Positions 1-9,632 of a stretch of 64,000 bases of DNA are shown here, one piece after another. Position 1 is the stretch's first letter, and each line of letters starts with the position of its first letter. The stretch comes from Thalassospira lucentensis. GTDB taxonomy: Bacteria; Pseudomonadota; Alphaproteobacteria; Rhodospirillales; Thalassospiraceae. The notes beneath the pieces are model-generated. The model was given only the letters and a program-made list of their open reading frames with translations, ran no database searches and had not been told where the DNA came from. The stretch is from contig NZ_LPVY01000024.1 in NCBI RefSeq assembly GCF_001613805.1, positions 186,001 through 250,000 on the forward strand, given 5' to 3'. Both the position numbers and the translations under genes were made by a program.

Positions 1-996
1 CAGGACCCGGTAACCGCGTTCCTTTTCTGGTTCAGCACCGAATTTGCGAATTACGTCGTTATCCTGCCATTTGCCCTGACGGTGGCGCGCTGGTCGGATT
101 TTTCCGCGATGATCACGGGCTCTTTTCGGCATTTTGTCATGAATGTCGAGACCCTGAAAACCTGTGCACCGGCCATTTCCGTCCTGGTCAGTCTGGTTCT
201 GGTAAAGGTTATCGGCGGGCCGGGATCAATCGTGTTTCCGGTGCCTGCTTTGTTATGGTGTGCACTGGTTTATCGGTTGCAGATCACGACACTTTTCATA
301 TTGCTGGTATCGCATTGGTTGATGGTGGTTCTGGAGCTTGATTTTCTGTCGAGTTTGCCGGTCGATAGCGATCCATATTATGCAATCATGTCGACCCGGC
401 TGGGGATTGCGTTGCTGTCGTTGGGCCCGCTGACTGTTGCCAGTATTGACACCGCACGCAGCGCGCTGGTTGATCGTCTGGATCACGCCGCAAACCATGA
501 TTTCCTGACCGGGTTACTGTCGCGTGGGGCTTTCATGAAATGTGGCAGTGAATTGATATCGCGTCTGTCGGGGGAAAAGGGACGCCTGACCATCATGGGG
601 CTTGATGTCGATCACTTCAAACAAATCAACGATACCCATGGTCATGCGGCAGGAGACCGGGTGCTGGTGGAAGTGGCGAAAATTATTCGTGGCAATCTGC
701 GCGGTGATGATTTGATTGCACGTCTTGGCGGCGAAGAGTTCGGATTGATCCTGCCGGGCGTTGCGCCGGCCGATGCGCTTGGGCTTGCGCAACGCATTCG
801 CATTGCAATCGAGCAAACGGCCGTTGGTGAAAGCGAAACTGGTAGTATTTATACCACAATCAGTATCGGTGTTGTTCATCATACTCTGGAGGAGCCGGTT
901 AGCCTCGACCGGCTATTGCGTGATGCTGACAAGGCGATGTATGCCGCAAAGGCCGCAGGGCGAAATCGCGTTGTAGTGCATCAGCCACCGTCTTGA
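1..996 (+). CDS. Membrane diguanylate cyclase (GGDEF), 5' end outside window
   Basis: The reading frame is open from base 1, so the gene begins upstream and 331 codons are visible. The first ~145 residues are strongly hydrophobic with several membrane segments, resembling a MASE-type sensory domain. A GGDEF domain follows: the DxD-type metal region (GLDVDHFKQIND), then the active-site motif GGEEF at fragment residues 243-247. An RxxD inhibitory site (RGDD, 234-237) lies exactly five residues before it, as in product-inhibited cyclases. By family it should make cyclic di-GMP from two GTP at the inner membrane. No EAL domain is present. It converges on ubiG with a 13-bp gap. The GTG at 82 is an internal valine, not the start. 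Confidence 0.9.
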   Translation, partial: QDPVTAFLFWFSTEFANYVVILPFALTVARWSDFSAMITGSFRHFVMNVETLKTCAPAISVLVSLVLVKVIGGPGSIVFPVPALLWCALVYRLQITTLFILLVSHWLMVVLELDFLSSLPVDSDPYYAIMSTRLGIALLSLGPLTVASIDTARSALVDRLDHAANHDFLTGLLSRGAFMKCGSELISRLSGEKGRLTIMGLDVDHFKQINDTHGHAAGDRVLVEVAKIIRGNLRGDDLIARLGGEEFGLILPGVAPADALGLAQRIRIAIEQTAVGESETGSIYTTISIGVVHHTLEEPVSLDRLLRDADKAMYAAKAAGRNRVVVHQPPS

Positions 997-1009
997 AGGC
1001 AATATACAA

Positions 1010-1774
1010 TTACGCGCTAAAAGGTTTTTGCGCGATCACCATGTAGTTGATATCAAGGTCGCGCGGGGCAACTGACCATTTGTCGTTGATCGGGTTATAG
1101 GCAACACCGGTAATATCTACGAGATCAAGACCGGCGCCACGCAGGAAGCCCGACATTTCGGACGGTTTGACAAATTTGCGCCAGTCATGGGTACCAGCAG
1201 GCAACCAGCGCAGGACATACTCAGCGCCGAATTTCGCCAGTGCCAGCGATTTGATCGTGCGGTTCAGGGTGGCGACAAACATCAATCCGCCAGGTTTGAG
1301 TAACGCCGCACAGGCCTGCATGAAGAATTGCGGATCGTCGACATGCTCAATGACTTCCATATTCAGCACGATATCGAACTGCTTGCCTTCATCGACCAGC
1401 ATTTCCGGGGTGCAGTTGCGATAATCAATGGCAAGGCCCGATTGGGCGGCATGAACTTTGGCGACTTCGATATTGTTTTCGGCCGCGTCGATTGACGTCA
1501 TTTTGGCACCCATGCGCGCCAGCGGTTCGGACAGAAGACCGGCCCCGCAACCGATATCGATGATTTCGATATCTTTGAGAACGTCAAGCTGATTGGCGTC
1601 CCGCCCGAGATGGGCGGCGATATTGTCACGCAGAAGCTGCAAGCGGATCGGATTGAACTTGTGCAGCGGCTTCATCGCACCGTTCGGATCCCACCATTTT
1701 TCAGCCATTGCAGAAAAGCGTGCAATTTCCTCGGCATTGGCGGTGCGGCTGTTATTGGCGGATGCGTGCGACAT
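1010..1774 (-). CDS. ubiG: Ubiquinone biosynthesis O-methyltransferase UbiG
   Basis: 254 residues, the usual UbiG length. It carries the class I SAM-binding glycine motif (DIGCGAGLLSEPLARMGA, about residues 73-90) and the family N-terminal signature EIARFSAMAEKWWDPNG. By family it performs both O-methylations of ubiquinone synthesis (2-octaprenyl-6-hydroxyphenol and the demethylubiquinol step) using S-adenosylmethionine. The ATG at 1774 fits the conserved N-terminus. It is transcribed away from lysC, and the 418-bp divergent spacer holds an inverted repeat 56-80 bp upstream of this start. Other quinone genes (UbiB-like, COQ9, ubiX) are scattered through the window, not clustered with it. Confidence 0.95.
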   Translation of the reverse strand: MSHASANNSRTANAEEIARFSAMAEKWWDPNGAMKPLHKFNPIRLQLLRDNIAAHLGRDANQLDVLKDIEIIDIGCGAGLLSEPLARMGAKMTSIDAAENNIEVAKVHAAQSGLAIDYRNCTPEMLVDEGKQFDIVLNMEVIEHVDDPQFFMQACAALLKPGGLMFVATLNRTIKSLALAKFGAEYVLRWLPAGTHDWRKFVKPSEMSGFLRGAGLDLVDITGVAYNPINDKWSVAPRDLDINYMVIAQKPFSA

Positions 1775-2192
1775 GGACGGCTCCGAAGGCGTGACATTGA
1801 TTTTGCTTTGCCTTGTTTACGCGGGCACGTCCGGCAAGGCAATAGTTTGCCGGATCGCTGGCGTGGATGACGGTTTTGCGGGCATGAGTGAAATCGGAAT
1901 GTGCCTTGCGCCAATCGCATGTGTTATCAGGGTTTTCAGGTAAGGATTCGCAGGATGTTTCGCCATTTGCGTCCTTTGGGGCGCATCAGGAGCATCAAAC
2001 CCGAATAAAAAATGAATCGATGCAATTTTCCCCTGCGTTGATGCTTGTTTCCGAAAGAGTAAGGCAGTATTGATAACGCCGCCCGGATCAGGGGGCGCGC
2101 CGCGTTGCAGGCCTGCGCCAATGGATCGAGGGCCGGATCACATGCCATCTTTTCGGAACGCCGATGGATGGCAAGCTTAGCGGGGATACTTC
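1775..2192. other. 418-bp divergent spacer ubiG / lysC
   Basis: No convincing gene; short reading frames here lack ribosome-binding sites and recognisable sequence. It must carry the promoters of both flanking genes. The only clear structure is the inverted repeat at 1830-1854. lysC has a GGGGA ribosome-binding site just before 2193. Confidence 0.6.
1830..1854. promoter_or_regulatory. 8-bp inverted repeat upstream of ubiG
   Basis: Perfect arms TCCGGCAA and TTGCCGGA with a 9-nt spacer, 56-80 bp upstream of the ubiG start. It could be an operator for ubiG or a hairpin in its leader. No T-tract follows on either strand, so it is not a terminator. Function is inferred from position only. Confidence 0.35.
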
Positions 2193-3413
2193 ATGGCCCG
2201 TATTGTCATGAAATTCGGCGGCACATCGGTCGCCGATGTCGAAAAGATCAAGAACGTCGCCCGTCGGGTCAAAGCCGAGGTCGATGCCGGAAATCAGGTC
2301 GCGGTTGTTGTTTCGGCCATGTCGGGCAAGACCAACGAACTGGTAGGCTGGGCTGATGAAATTTCGCCAATGTATGATGCGCGCGAATATGACGTGATCG
2401 TATCGTCGGGCGAACAGGTTACAGTTGGCCTGATCGCGATGGCACTGCAAAGCATGGATGTGCCGGCACGTTCATGGCTTGGCTGGCAGATTCCGATCAA
2501 GACCGACGGGGCACATGCCAAGGCGCGTATCAAGGAAATCGATACCACCGAACTCGACAAGCGCATGAATGGTGGCGAGGTTGTGTGTGTTGCCGGCTTC
2601 CAGGGGATTGCCCCGGATAATCGCATTACCACGCTTGGCCGTGGCGGTTCCGATACTTCGGCGGTGGCTCTTGCCGCGGCCCTGAAGGCGGATCGTTGCG
2701 ATATCTATACCGATGTTGACGGTGTCTATACGACCGACCCGCGTATCGTGCCCAAGGCGCGCAAGATCGAAAAAATTACCTACGAAGAAATGCTTGAACT
2801 GGCATCGCTTGGTGCGAAGGTCCTTCAGACCCGTTCAGTCGAGATGGCGATGAACCATCGCGTCCGGGTGCAGGTCCGTTCGACCTTTAGTGATGCAGAA
2901 GGAACACTTGTTGTAGACGAGGACGAAATCGTGGAACAGGAAGTCGTCAGCGGGATTGCCTATAGCCGTGATGAAGCCAAGATCACCTTGGTGAAAGTCG
3001 CAGACAAACCGGGAATCGCTGCTTCTATCTTCGGCCCGCTGGCCGAGGCCAATATCAATGTCGACATGATCGTGCAGAACGTCTCGGAAGACGGTAAAAG
3101 CACCGACATGACCTTTACCGTGCCGCGCGGCGAATTCAAACGTGCTTTGTCGGTAATTGAGGGTAATTCGGCCAAGATCGGCTACAAGGAATTGCTGAGC
3201 ACGTCGGATGTGACCAAAGTATCGATCATCGGTGTCGGCATGCGTTCGCACGTTGGCGTTGCACGCAAGATGTTTGAAACGCTTGCGGAAAAAGGCATCA
3301 ACATCCAGGTCATTTCGACCTCGGAAATCAAGGTTAGCGTTCTGATTGCCGAAGAATATACCGAACTGGCAGTTCGTGCGCTTCATACCGCTTATGGTCT
3401 TGATGCCGAGTAA
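2193..3413 (+). CDS. lysC: Aspartate kinase
   Basis: 406 residues. The amino-acid kinase domain occupies about residues 1-240 and opens with the KFGGTSVAD nucleotide-binding signature; two ACT domains follow (about 265-335 and 345-406), which bind the feedback effectors lysine and/or threonine in this family. It phosphorylates aspartate, the first step towards lysine, threonine, methionine and diaminopimelate. The ATG at 2193 has a GGGGA ribosome-binding site 6 nt upstream. It heads a plus-strand series; lysC close to ptsP is a common alphaproteobacterial arrangement (from memory). A 9-bp hairpin follows the gene. Confidence 0.96.
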   Translation: MARIVMKFGGTSVADVEKIKNVARRVKAEVDAGNQVAVVVSAMSGKTNELVGWADEISPMYDAREYDVIVSSGEQVTVGLIAMALQSMDVPARSWLGWQIPIKTDGAHAKARIKEIDTTELDKRMNGGEVVCVAGFQGIAPDNRITTLGRGGSDTSAVALAAALKADRCDIYTDVDGVYTTDPRIVPKARKIEKITYEEMLELASLGAKVLQTRSVEMAMNHRVRVQVRSTFSDAEGTLVVDEDEIVEQEVVSGIAYSRDEAKITLVKVADKPGIAASIFGPLAEANINVDMIVQNVSEDGKSTDMTFTVPRGEFKRALSVIEGNSAKIGYKELLSTSDVTKVSIIGVGMRSHVGVARKMFETLAEKGINIQVISTSEIKVSVLIAEEYTELAVRALHTAYGLDAE

Positions 3414-3516
3414 TTTGATAATGTGACTTCGTTGTGTACGATTAAGTCACTGTTAAATTGCGTCAATTATTACATACTAGCTGGAACTATCGGTTTCGGC
3501 CTTTATGATGAAATGG

Positions 3517-3536
3517 CAGGGAACCCCGGTTCCCTG
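3517..3536 (+). terminator. Hairpin after lysC, possible terminator
   Basis: Perfect inverted repeat: CAGGGAACC, 2-nt centre, GGTTCCCTG. It lies 100 bp after the lysC stop and 26 bp before the next gene. Only a weak T-rich tail (CATTTCTGCTTT) follows, so it may end only part of the transcripts, or be a cruciform or operator-like palindrome. Confidence 0.4.
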
Positions 3537-3562
3537 CATTTCTGCTTTGGGGTACTGATGAT

Positions 3563-4591
3563 ATGAGCGATCCGAAATTCGATGCGGCACGCGCCCGTCT
3601 TGAAAAATTGTGGGCGGCGGGCAAGGAATTTCTGGGAACGGATTACGCCATTCTGGCGGGTGCAATGTCCTGGGTTTCCGAACGTCACCTTGTGGCGGCG
3701 GTTTCAAATGCCGGTGGCTTTGGCGTGATTGCCTGCGGGTCGATGACCCCGGATTTGCTGTCAGCCGAAATTGCCGGAACCAAGGCGCTGACCAAAAAGC
3801 CGTTCGGCGTGAACCTGATTACCATGCACCCGATGCTTGACGACTTGATCGAGGTTTGCCGCGAGCACGAGGTTGGTCACGTGGTTCTGGCCGGTGGTCT
3901 GCCGTCATCGGCATCGATCAAGAAAGCCAAGGAATTTGCCAAGGTTGTCTGTTTTGCACCGGCGCTGGTGCTGGCTAAGAAGCTGGTGCGATCAGGTGCG
4001 GATGCGCTGGTGATCGAAGGCAGCGAAGCCGGTGGGCATGTCGGCCCGGTTTCACTGACTGTTCTGGCACAGGAGATCCTTCCGGAAATCAAGGATGTGC
4101 CGATTTTCTGTGCCGGCGGTATCGGTCGTGGCGAAGCCATGACCGGATTGCTTGAACAGGGAGCCGCCGGGGTTCAGGTCGGGACGCGTCTTGTTTGTGC
4201 GACCGAATGCATTGCCCATCCGGATTTCAAAAAGGCCTTTATCCGTGCCAGCGCACGCGACGCGGTTACCACGGTGCAGCTTGACGAACGTTTCCCGGTC
4301 ATTCCGGTGCGTGCGCTTGCCAACAAGGGAACTGACGAATTCCTTGATACCCAGCGCAAGGTGATTGCGAAATTCCGTGCCGGTGAGGTCGATCAGGGCG
4401 AAGCCCAGCTTGAGATCGAACATTTCTGGGCGGGGGCGCTTCGCCGGGCCGTTATTGATGGTGATGTCGAAAGCGGATCGGTTATGGCAGGACAGTCGGT
4501 TGGTATGGTAAAGAAAGAACAACCGGTAGCCGAAATTCTTGAAGAACTGGTCGAACAGGCCGTTCAGTCCCTCGTACGAAGAGACAATTAA
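3563..4591 (+). CDS. Nitronate monooxygenase-family flavin oxidoreductase
   Basis: 342 residues, a TIM-barrel FMN protein of the nitronate monooxygenase / 2-nitropropane dioxygenase family, which also includes FabK-type enoyl-ACP reductases. Visible family features are the N-terminal AGAMSWVSERHLVAAVSNAGG block and the glycine-rich segment EGSEAGGHVGPVSLTVLAQE expected to bind FMN phosphate, followed by FCAGGIGRG. Either oxidation of alkyl nitronates or NAD(P)H-dependent reduction is possible; sequence alone does not decide. It ends 5 bp before ptsP and is probably co-transcribed with it. The ribosome-binding site is poor. Confidence 0.85.
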   Translation: MSDPKFDAARARLEKLWAAGKEFLGTDYAILAGAMSWVSERHLVAAVSNAGGFGVIACGSMTPDLLSAEIAGTKALTKKPFGVNLITMHPMLDDLIEVCREHEVGHVVLAGGLPSSASIKKAKEFAKVVCFAPALVLAKKLVRSGADALVIEGSEAGGHVGPVSLTVLAQEILPEIKDVPIFCAGGIGRGEAMTGLLEQGAAGVQVGTRLVCATECIAHPDFKKAFIRASARDAVTTVQLDERFPVIPVRALANKGTDEFLDTQRKVIAKFRAGEVDQGEAQLEIEHFWAGALRRAVIDGDVESGSVMAGQSVGMVKKEQPVAEILEELVEQAVQSLVRRDN

Positions 4592-4596
4592 ACCCG

Positions 4597-6879
4597 ATGA
4601 GCATGCCGTCCGCCGCAGTCACTGGTCCGCGACGCCTTTTAAAGCGCGTCCGCGACGTCATGGCTGGTCCGGGGACGGCAGAAGAACGCCTTGGGCAGAT
4701 TGTGACCATCATTGCCGCCGATATGGTGGCAGAGGTGTGTTCGGTCTATGTGATGCGGGCAGGCGAGGTTCTGGAACTTTTTGCGACCTGCGGTCTAGCC
4801 CCGGCGGCGGTCCACATGACCCGTCTTCGGGTTGGCGAGGGGATTGTGGGTTATGTGGCGGCACATGCCCGGCCTCTTAACCTTAAAGATGCGCAAAGCC
4901 ATCCGAACTTTGCCTATCGCCCGGAAACCGGCGAGGAAATCTATCATTCCATGATCGGTGTGCCGATCCTGCGCGGTGGCCGTATCATCGGTGTGCTTGC
5001 CGTGCAGAACCGGACCGAACGCCTTTATTCCGAGGATGAGCAGGAAGCGCTTGAAAACGTTGCCATGGTTTTGGCCGAAATGGTCGCTGGTGGCGAGCTG
5101 GTCAGCCGTGAAGAACTGATCCCGACTGACGGGATTGCGCTTTTGCCCTTGCGTCTGGGCGGGGCGCGTCTGGCACCGGGGATTGGCAAGGGCATTGCGG
5201 TTCTGCATGAACCGCGCATCGTCATCGACCGGATGGTGTCGGACGACCCGGACGAAGAACTGACCCGGCTTCGCGATGCCATGCGCGGGCTTCAGGATCA
5301 CCTCGACAAGATGCTTGAAGCCGTTGCTGGAATGGACAGCAATGGCGGCGATGATGATCCGGGTGATATCCTCGAAGCCTATAAAATGATTGCGCAGGAT
5401 ACCGGCTGGCTGAACCGCATTACCGAGGCGGTCCATACCGGCCTGACAGCCGAAGCCGCGGTTCAGAAGGTGCATGACGATACCCGTGCCCGCATGGCCC
5501 AGGTCAGCGATCCGTATTTGCGCGAACGCCTGCATGATCTTGAAGATCTGGCAAACCGGCTGTTGCAGCATCTTTCGGGGCAGTATCAGTCCCCGGCCTT
5601 TGGCGAGTTGCCCGACGATATCATTCTGGTGGCGCGCAATATTGGCCCGGCGGAACTTCTGGATTACGATCACACGCGCTTGCGTGGCCTTGCCCTTGAA
5701 GAAGGATCGCACACCTCGCACGTGGCGATTGTTGCTCGTGCGCTTGATATTCCGGTCCTGGGCGGGGTCAAGGGCGTTCTCGACAAGGTTGAAACCGGTG
5801 ATCCGCTGATTGTCGATGCAGACAATGCGCAGTTGTTTGTCCGGCCAAGCGAGGATGTCCGTTCGGTTATCGACGGTGCGCTGAAAGCACGGGCGGAACG
5901 CAAGGCGCTGTATGCGCAGATGCGCGATATGCCGGCCCGGACATGCGACGAGATCGATATTTCGCTGAACGTAAATGCGGGACTTCTAATTGATGTGCCC
6001 CATGTGATCGAAAGCGGTGCGGACGGGATCGGCCTTTATCGGACGGAAATTCCTTTCATGGTCAGATCGGCCATGCCCGATATTGGCGATCAGACCCGTT
6101 TATATACCCGTATTTTCGAACAGGCCGAAGGGCGCCCGGTTGTCTTTCGTACTCTTGATGTCGGGGGTGACAAATTGTTGCCCTATTGGGAGGATATGAC
6201 AGAAGAGAACCCGGCGATGGGCTGGCGCTCGATCCGTATTACGCTGGATCGTCCTGCAGTGCTTGTTCATCAGTTGCGCGCGTTGATCCGGGCTGCTCAC
6301 GAGCGGGACCTGTATGTCATGTTCCCGATGATTGCCGAAGTCGCAGAATTCGATCAGGCAAAAGAGCTTCTGGATCAGCAGTTAAAGCGCGAAGCAGAAC
6401 GCGGCTATGTACCGAACCGGGTCGAGGTTGGGGCGATGTTGGAAGTTCCGGCGCTGATATGGCAGGCACCGGCACTTTTGGATCGCGTCGACTTTCTGTC
6501 GGTCGGAACCAACGACCTGCTGCAGTTTATGTTCGCTGCCGACCGTGGGAACCCGCGGTTGGAGGGGCGTTATGACACACTTTCGCCAAGTGTGTTCGCA
6601 TTTATGCGGCAACTTGTCACATTGTGTGACGAACGGAATGTCCGTCTGACCATCTGTGGCGAGATGGCCGGACGACCACTTGAAGCGATGGCCCTGATCG
6701 GATTGGGTATTCGCCGCCTGTCGATGGCACCTGCTGCGGTCGGTCCTGTAAAGGAGATGGTCCGAAGCATGAATGCGGCAAGCGTTGAGGGATATGTCCT
6801 GTCGATCATGGGAAGTTCGAGTAAATCGTTGCGGTCGCGTCTTAAGGCTTTCGCAATAGATCACGGTGTAAAACTTTAA
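4597..6879 (+). CDS. ptsP: Phosphoenolpyruvate-protein phosphotransferase PtsP (EI-Ntr)
   Basis: 760 residues. An N-terminal GAF domain (about 20-160) marks this as the nitrogen-type Enzyme I rather than sugar EI. It is followed by the EI N-terminal helices, the mobile phospho-histidine domain with active His375 in GSHTSHVAI, and the PEP-binding barrel with catalytic Cys687 in TICGEMAG. By family it autophosphorylates from PEP and passes phosphate to NPr and EIIA-Ntr, a regulatory cascade for nitrogen, potassium and envelope functions; the GAF domain usually senses glutamine or 2-oxoglutarate. It begins 5 bp after the oxidoreductase. No npr or ptsN gene is in the window. Confidence 0.95.
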   Translation: MSMPSAAVTGPRRLLKRVRDVMAGPGTAEERLGQIVTIIAADMVAEVCSVYVMRAGEVLELFATCGLAPAAVHMTRLRVGEGIVGYVAAHARPLNLKDAQSHPNFAYRPETGEEIYHSMIGVPILRGGRIIGVLAVQNRTERLYSEDEQEALENVAMVLAEMVAGGELVSREELIPTDGIALLPLRLGGARLAPGIGKGIAVLHEPRIVIDRMVSDDPDEELTRLRDAMRGLQDHLDKMLEAVAGMDSNGGDDDPGDILEAYKMIAQDTGWLNRITEAVHTGLTAEAAVQKVHDDTRARMAQVSDPYLRERLHDLEDLANRLLQHLSGQYQSPAFGELPDDIILVARNIGPAELLDYDHTRLRGLALEEGSHTSHVAIVARALDIPVLGGVKGVLDKVETGDPLIVDADNAQLFVRPSEDVRSVIDGALKARAERKALYAQMRDMPARTCDEIDISLNVNAGLLIDVPHVIESGADGIGLYRTEIPFMVRSAMPDIGDQTRLYTRIFEQAEGRPVVFRTLDVGGDKLLPYWEDMTEENPAMGWRSIRITLDRPAVLVHQLRALIRAAHERDLYVMFPMIAEVAEFDQAKELLDQQLKREAERGYVPNRVEVGAMLEVPALIWQAPALLDRVDFLSVGTNDLLQFMFAADRGNPRLEGRYDTLSPSVFAFMRQLVTLCDERNVRLTICGEMAGRPLEAMALIGLGIRRLSMAPAAVGPVKEMVRSMNAASVEGYVLSIMGSSSKSLRSRLKAFAIDHGVKL

Positions 6880-6974
6880 AAACAATCGCTTTTGGTGGGG
6901 ATTCTGCTATTTTTATTGCTAGATCGTAACGTGGGGGTGCGGAGTTGGCGATCGGAAAGCGAAAGGAAGATCAT

Positions 6975-8201
6975 TTGGACGAGCAATCCGGGGGGCGCTT
7001 GCGTTTCAGGCCGTTGCCTGGAAATGGGCCGTCAAATGACATCAAAATGGAAGTAGATAACGGCTATTCATCTGATCAGGCCGAAGTAGGGCGTCTTTTG
7101 CGCCACACCAGGAATAATCTTGGTCAGAGCGTCGAAGACGTTTGCCGTTTGCTGCGTATCCGCAAGATTTATATCGAGGCGATCGAGAACAGCGATTATT
7201 CGGTGTTACCCGGTGGCCCGTATGGTTTGGGCTTTATCAAAGCCTATGCCGAACATCTCGGACTGGACGGGGCAGAAATCGTGCGGCGTTTCCGTGCGGA
7301 GAGCAACGCGCCCGCAGCCCGGACCGAACTTAGTTTCCCGAAACCTGTTCAGGAAAGCCGCGTCCCCGGTGGGGCGGTCCTTCTGATTGCGGCATTGCTT
7401 GGTATCGGCGCCTATGGTGGCTGGTACTATCTGTCGAGCCAGGGCAAAACCATCGCCGATCTGGTTGATCCGTTGCCCGAACGACTGGCAAGCTATACGT
7501 CAGGCGGCGAACAGGCCGTTCCGGAACGCAATCTGGAAAATGCGGCCGATGCCCGTGCGGCAGAAGTTGGACCTTCGGCCTCTGCTCCGACCGGGGAAAC
7601 CGCCGAGACGGCAGAAGCACCGGCAGCCGATACCCCTGTGATTGCACAGCAGGAACCCGCAGCAGCAACCGATACAGCCGAAACCGCAGCAGCCCCGCAA
7701 GTGGCTGAGACGCCGCCGGCCGAAGTTGCCGAAGCACCGGCAGAAGCCGCGGCACCGGTCGAAACACCGGCAGCCGTGCCAGAGGTTGCGGCGGAGGCGC
7801 CTGCACCTGCGTCCGAAACGGCAGCACAGACACCGGCAGCACCGGCAGCAGAAACTGCCGCCGTTCCGGCAGCGCCCGAAGTTGACGAAGTCGGCGGCGG
7901 ACGTGTTTTCGGGGCGGTCAATGTTGACAGCCGTGTCACCATTGAGGCGGTTGAAACCAGCTGGGTGCGTATTCGCGAAGGCGATGGCAACATCCTGCTG
8001 ACCCGGATGCTGAGCGCAGGCGACACGTATCGTGTTCCGAACAAGGACGGCCTGATGCTCGAAGTTGGCAATGCAGGCGCACTGACCTATAGCGTCGATG
8101 GCAAGGAAGCCCTGCCGGTCGGTGATTACGGTGCGGTGATTTCGGATTTCTCGCTTGATGTTGAAGCCCTTGAAGGAACGGCACCGGCGACGGCACAGTA
8201 A
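6975..8201 (+). CDS. RodZ-like helix-turn-helix membrane protein
   Basis: The architecture is that of RodZ. A cytoplasmic helix-turn-helix domain comes first (GRLLRHTRNNLGQSVEDVC...), then one membrane helix (VLLIAALLGIGAYGGWYYL). A long Ala/Pro/Glu-rich periplasmic linker follows, then a C-terminal beta domain (DUF4115). RodZ links MreB filaments to the cell-wall elongation machinery. The frame has no early ATG. TTG at 6975 has AAGGAAG 5 nt upstream and is preferred; TTG at 6945 (10 residues longer) and ATG at 7047 are alternatives. The linker is repetitive and low in complexity. A strong terminator follows. Confidence 0.85.
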   Translation: MDEQSGGRLRFRPLPGNGPSNDIKMEVDNGYSSDQAEVGRLLRHTRNNLGQSVEDVCRLLRIRKIYIEAIENSDYSVLPGGPYGLGFIKAYAEHLGLDGAEIVRRFRAESNAPAARTELSFPKPVQESRVPGGAVLLIAALLGIGAYGGWYYLSSQGKTIADLVDPLPERLASYTSGGEQAVPERNLENAADARAAEVGPSASAPTGETAETAEAPAADTPVIAQQEPAAATDTAETAAAPQVAETPPAEVAEAPAEAAAPVETPAAVPEVAAEAPAPASETAAQTPAAPAAETAAVPAAPEVDEVGGGRVFGAVNVDSRVTIEAVETSWVRIREGDGNILLTRMLSAGDTYRVPNKDGLMLEVGNAGALTYSVDGKEALPVGDYGAVISDFSLDVEALEGTAPATAQ

Positions 8202-8243
8202 GGATGTCTGCCATCCTTGTGATGGCGTCACCCCTGATTTTCG

Positions 8244-8273
8244 AAAAAGCGGCCTGATATGGCCGCTTTTTTT
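8244..8273 (+). terminator. Rho-independent terminator after rodZ-like gene
   Basis: Stem AAAGCGGCC / GGCCGCTTT with a 6-nt loop, running into seven T. It lies 43 bp after the stop codon and separates this gene from ispG. Confidence 0.92.
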
Positions 8274-8381
8274 ATGACAGCTTTGCAAAATCTGACGGAA
8301 AAACCGTAAGGCAACGGTTTCTAATTAGCCCCTGATAAGCTATATAGTCGGCCAGAGACACAGATTTGCTTGGAACCGGAA

Positions 8382-9506
8382 ATGAGCGTCCGCCCTTATC
8401 GAGATATTGAACGCCGCAAAAGCCGCAAGATCCGCGTCGGTAATGTGGAAGTTGGTGGAGACGCGCCGATCTCGGTGCAGTCGATGACCAACACCCTGAC
8501 CACCGATGTTGCGGCAACCGTGGATCAGATTTTGCGCCTTGAAGAAGCAGGTGCCGATATTGTTCGTGTTTCCTGCCCGGATAGGGAATCGACCGCGGCG
8601 CTTAAAGACATCATCAAGCAGGTGCATGTCCCGATCGTTGCCGATATCCATTTCCATTACAAACGTGCGATCGAAGCCGCCGAAGCCGGTGCGGCGTGCC
8701 TGCGGATCAACCCGGGTAATATCGGATCGACAGAACGCGTGCGCGAGGTCGTCAAGGCGGCCAAGGACCACGGCTGTTCGATGCGTATCGGGGTTAATGC
8801 CGGGTCGCTCGAAAAGGAATTGCTGGAACGTTACGGCGAACCCTGCCCGGAGGCGATGGTCGAAAGCGCGCTGAACCACGCCAAAATCCTTGAAGATCAG
8901 GATTTCTACGAGTTCAAGATTTCGGTCAAGGCATCCGATGTGTTCCTTGCGGTTGCCGCCTATTACGGCCTGGCCGAAGCATGTGACTATCCGCTGCATC
9001 TGGGCATTACCGAGGCCGGTGGCCTGCGCGGCGGTACGGTGAAATCAGCAATTGGCATGGGCAATCTTCTCTGGGCCGGTATCGGCGATACGTTGCGCGT
9101 GTCGCTGTCAGCCGACCCGGTCGAGGAAATCCATGTCGGGTATGATATTCTGAAATCGCTTGGCCTTCGGACCCGCGGTGTGCAGATCATTTCCTGCCCG
9201 TCCTGCGCGCGTCAGGGCTTTAATGTGGTTGATACGGTGGCCGAGCTTGAAAAACGGTTGGCCCACATTTCAACCCCGATTTCGCTGTCGATCATTGGCT
9301 GCATCGTCAATGGCCCGGGCGAGGCCCGCGAAACCGATATCGGGCTTACCGGTGGTGGTGGTGGCAACCACAAAATGTATATCTCCGGCCGTCCCGATCA
9401 CAATATCAGCACCGAAAAAATGGTCGACCATATCGTCGAACTGGTCGAGGAACGCGCGGCCAAGATCGAAGCCGAAGAAGCCGCAAAGTTGGCCGCGGCG
9501 GAATAG
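8382..9506 (+). CDS. ispG: 4-hydroxy-3-methylbut-2-enyl diphosphate synthase (flavodoxin)
   Basis: 374 residues from the ATG at 8382 (a TTG 12 bp upstream is possible). It is the penultimate enzyme of the MEP isoprenoid pathway, converting MEcPP to HMBPP. The three [4Fe-4S] ligands are visible: Cys272 and Cys275 (SCPSC) and Cys307 in [10 protein letters not shown], with the catalytic Glu of that motif. The N-terminal TIM-barrel block [13 protein letters not shown] matches the family. The short two-domain form is the usual bacterial one. It is flanked by terminators on both sides, so is probably its own unit. Confidence 0.96.
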   Translation: MSVRPYRDIERRKSRKIRVGNVEVGGDAPISVQSMTNTLTTDVAATVDQILRLEEAGADIVRVSCPDRESTAALKDIIKQVHVPIVADIHFHYKRAIEAAEAGAACLRINPGNIGSTERVREVVKAAKDHGCSMRIGVNAGSLEKELLERYGEPCPEAMVESALNHAKILEDQDFYEFKISVKASDVFLAVAAYYGLAEACDYPLHLGITEAGGLRGGTVKSAIGMGNLLWAGIGDTLRVSLSADPVEEIHVGYDILKSLGLRTRGVQIISCPSCARQGFNVVDTVAELEKRLAHISTPISLSIIGCIVNGPGEARETDIGLTGGGGGNHKMYISGRPDHNISTEKMVDHIVELVEERAAKIEAEEAAKLAAAE

Positions 9507-9529
9507 CTTAGCAGAATTGACGAATTTTG

Positions 9530-9560
9530 GCTTTCCGCCGTCCGGGCGGAAAGCTATTTT
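9530..9560 (+). terminator. Rho-independent terminator after ispG
   Basis: Ten-base perfect stem (GCTTTCCGCC / GGCGGAAAGC) with a 5-nt loop, followed by TATTTT, 23 bp after the ispG stop. Confidence 0.8.
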
Positions 9561-9632
9561 CATGTTCACATGAATTTGCGTTGACCGTTTTGGCGCAAAT
9601 ATCTGGAATTCAAGTTAGATCGGAGACCCAAA

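Noticed and set aside
4795-5721. 308-codon open frame on the minus strand
   Set aside because: Antisense to ptsP; no recognisable protein.
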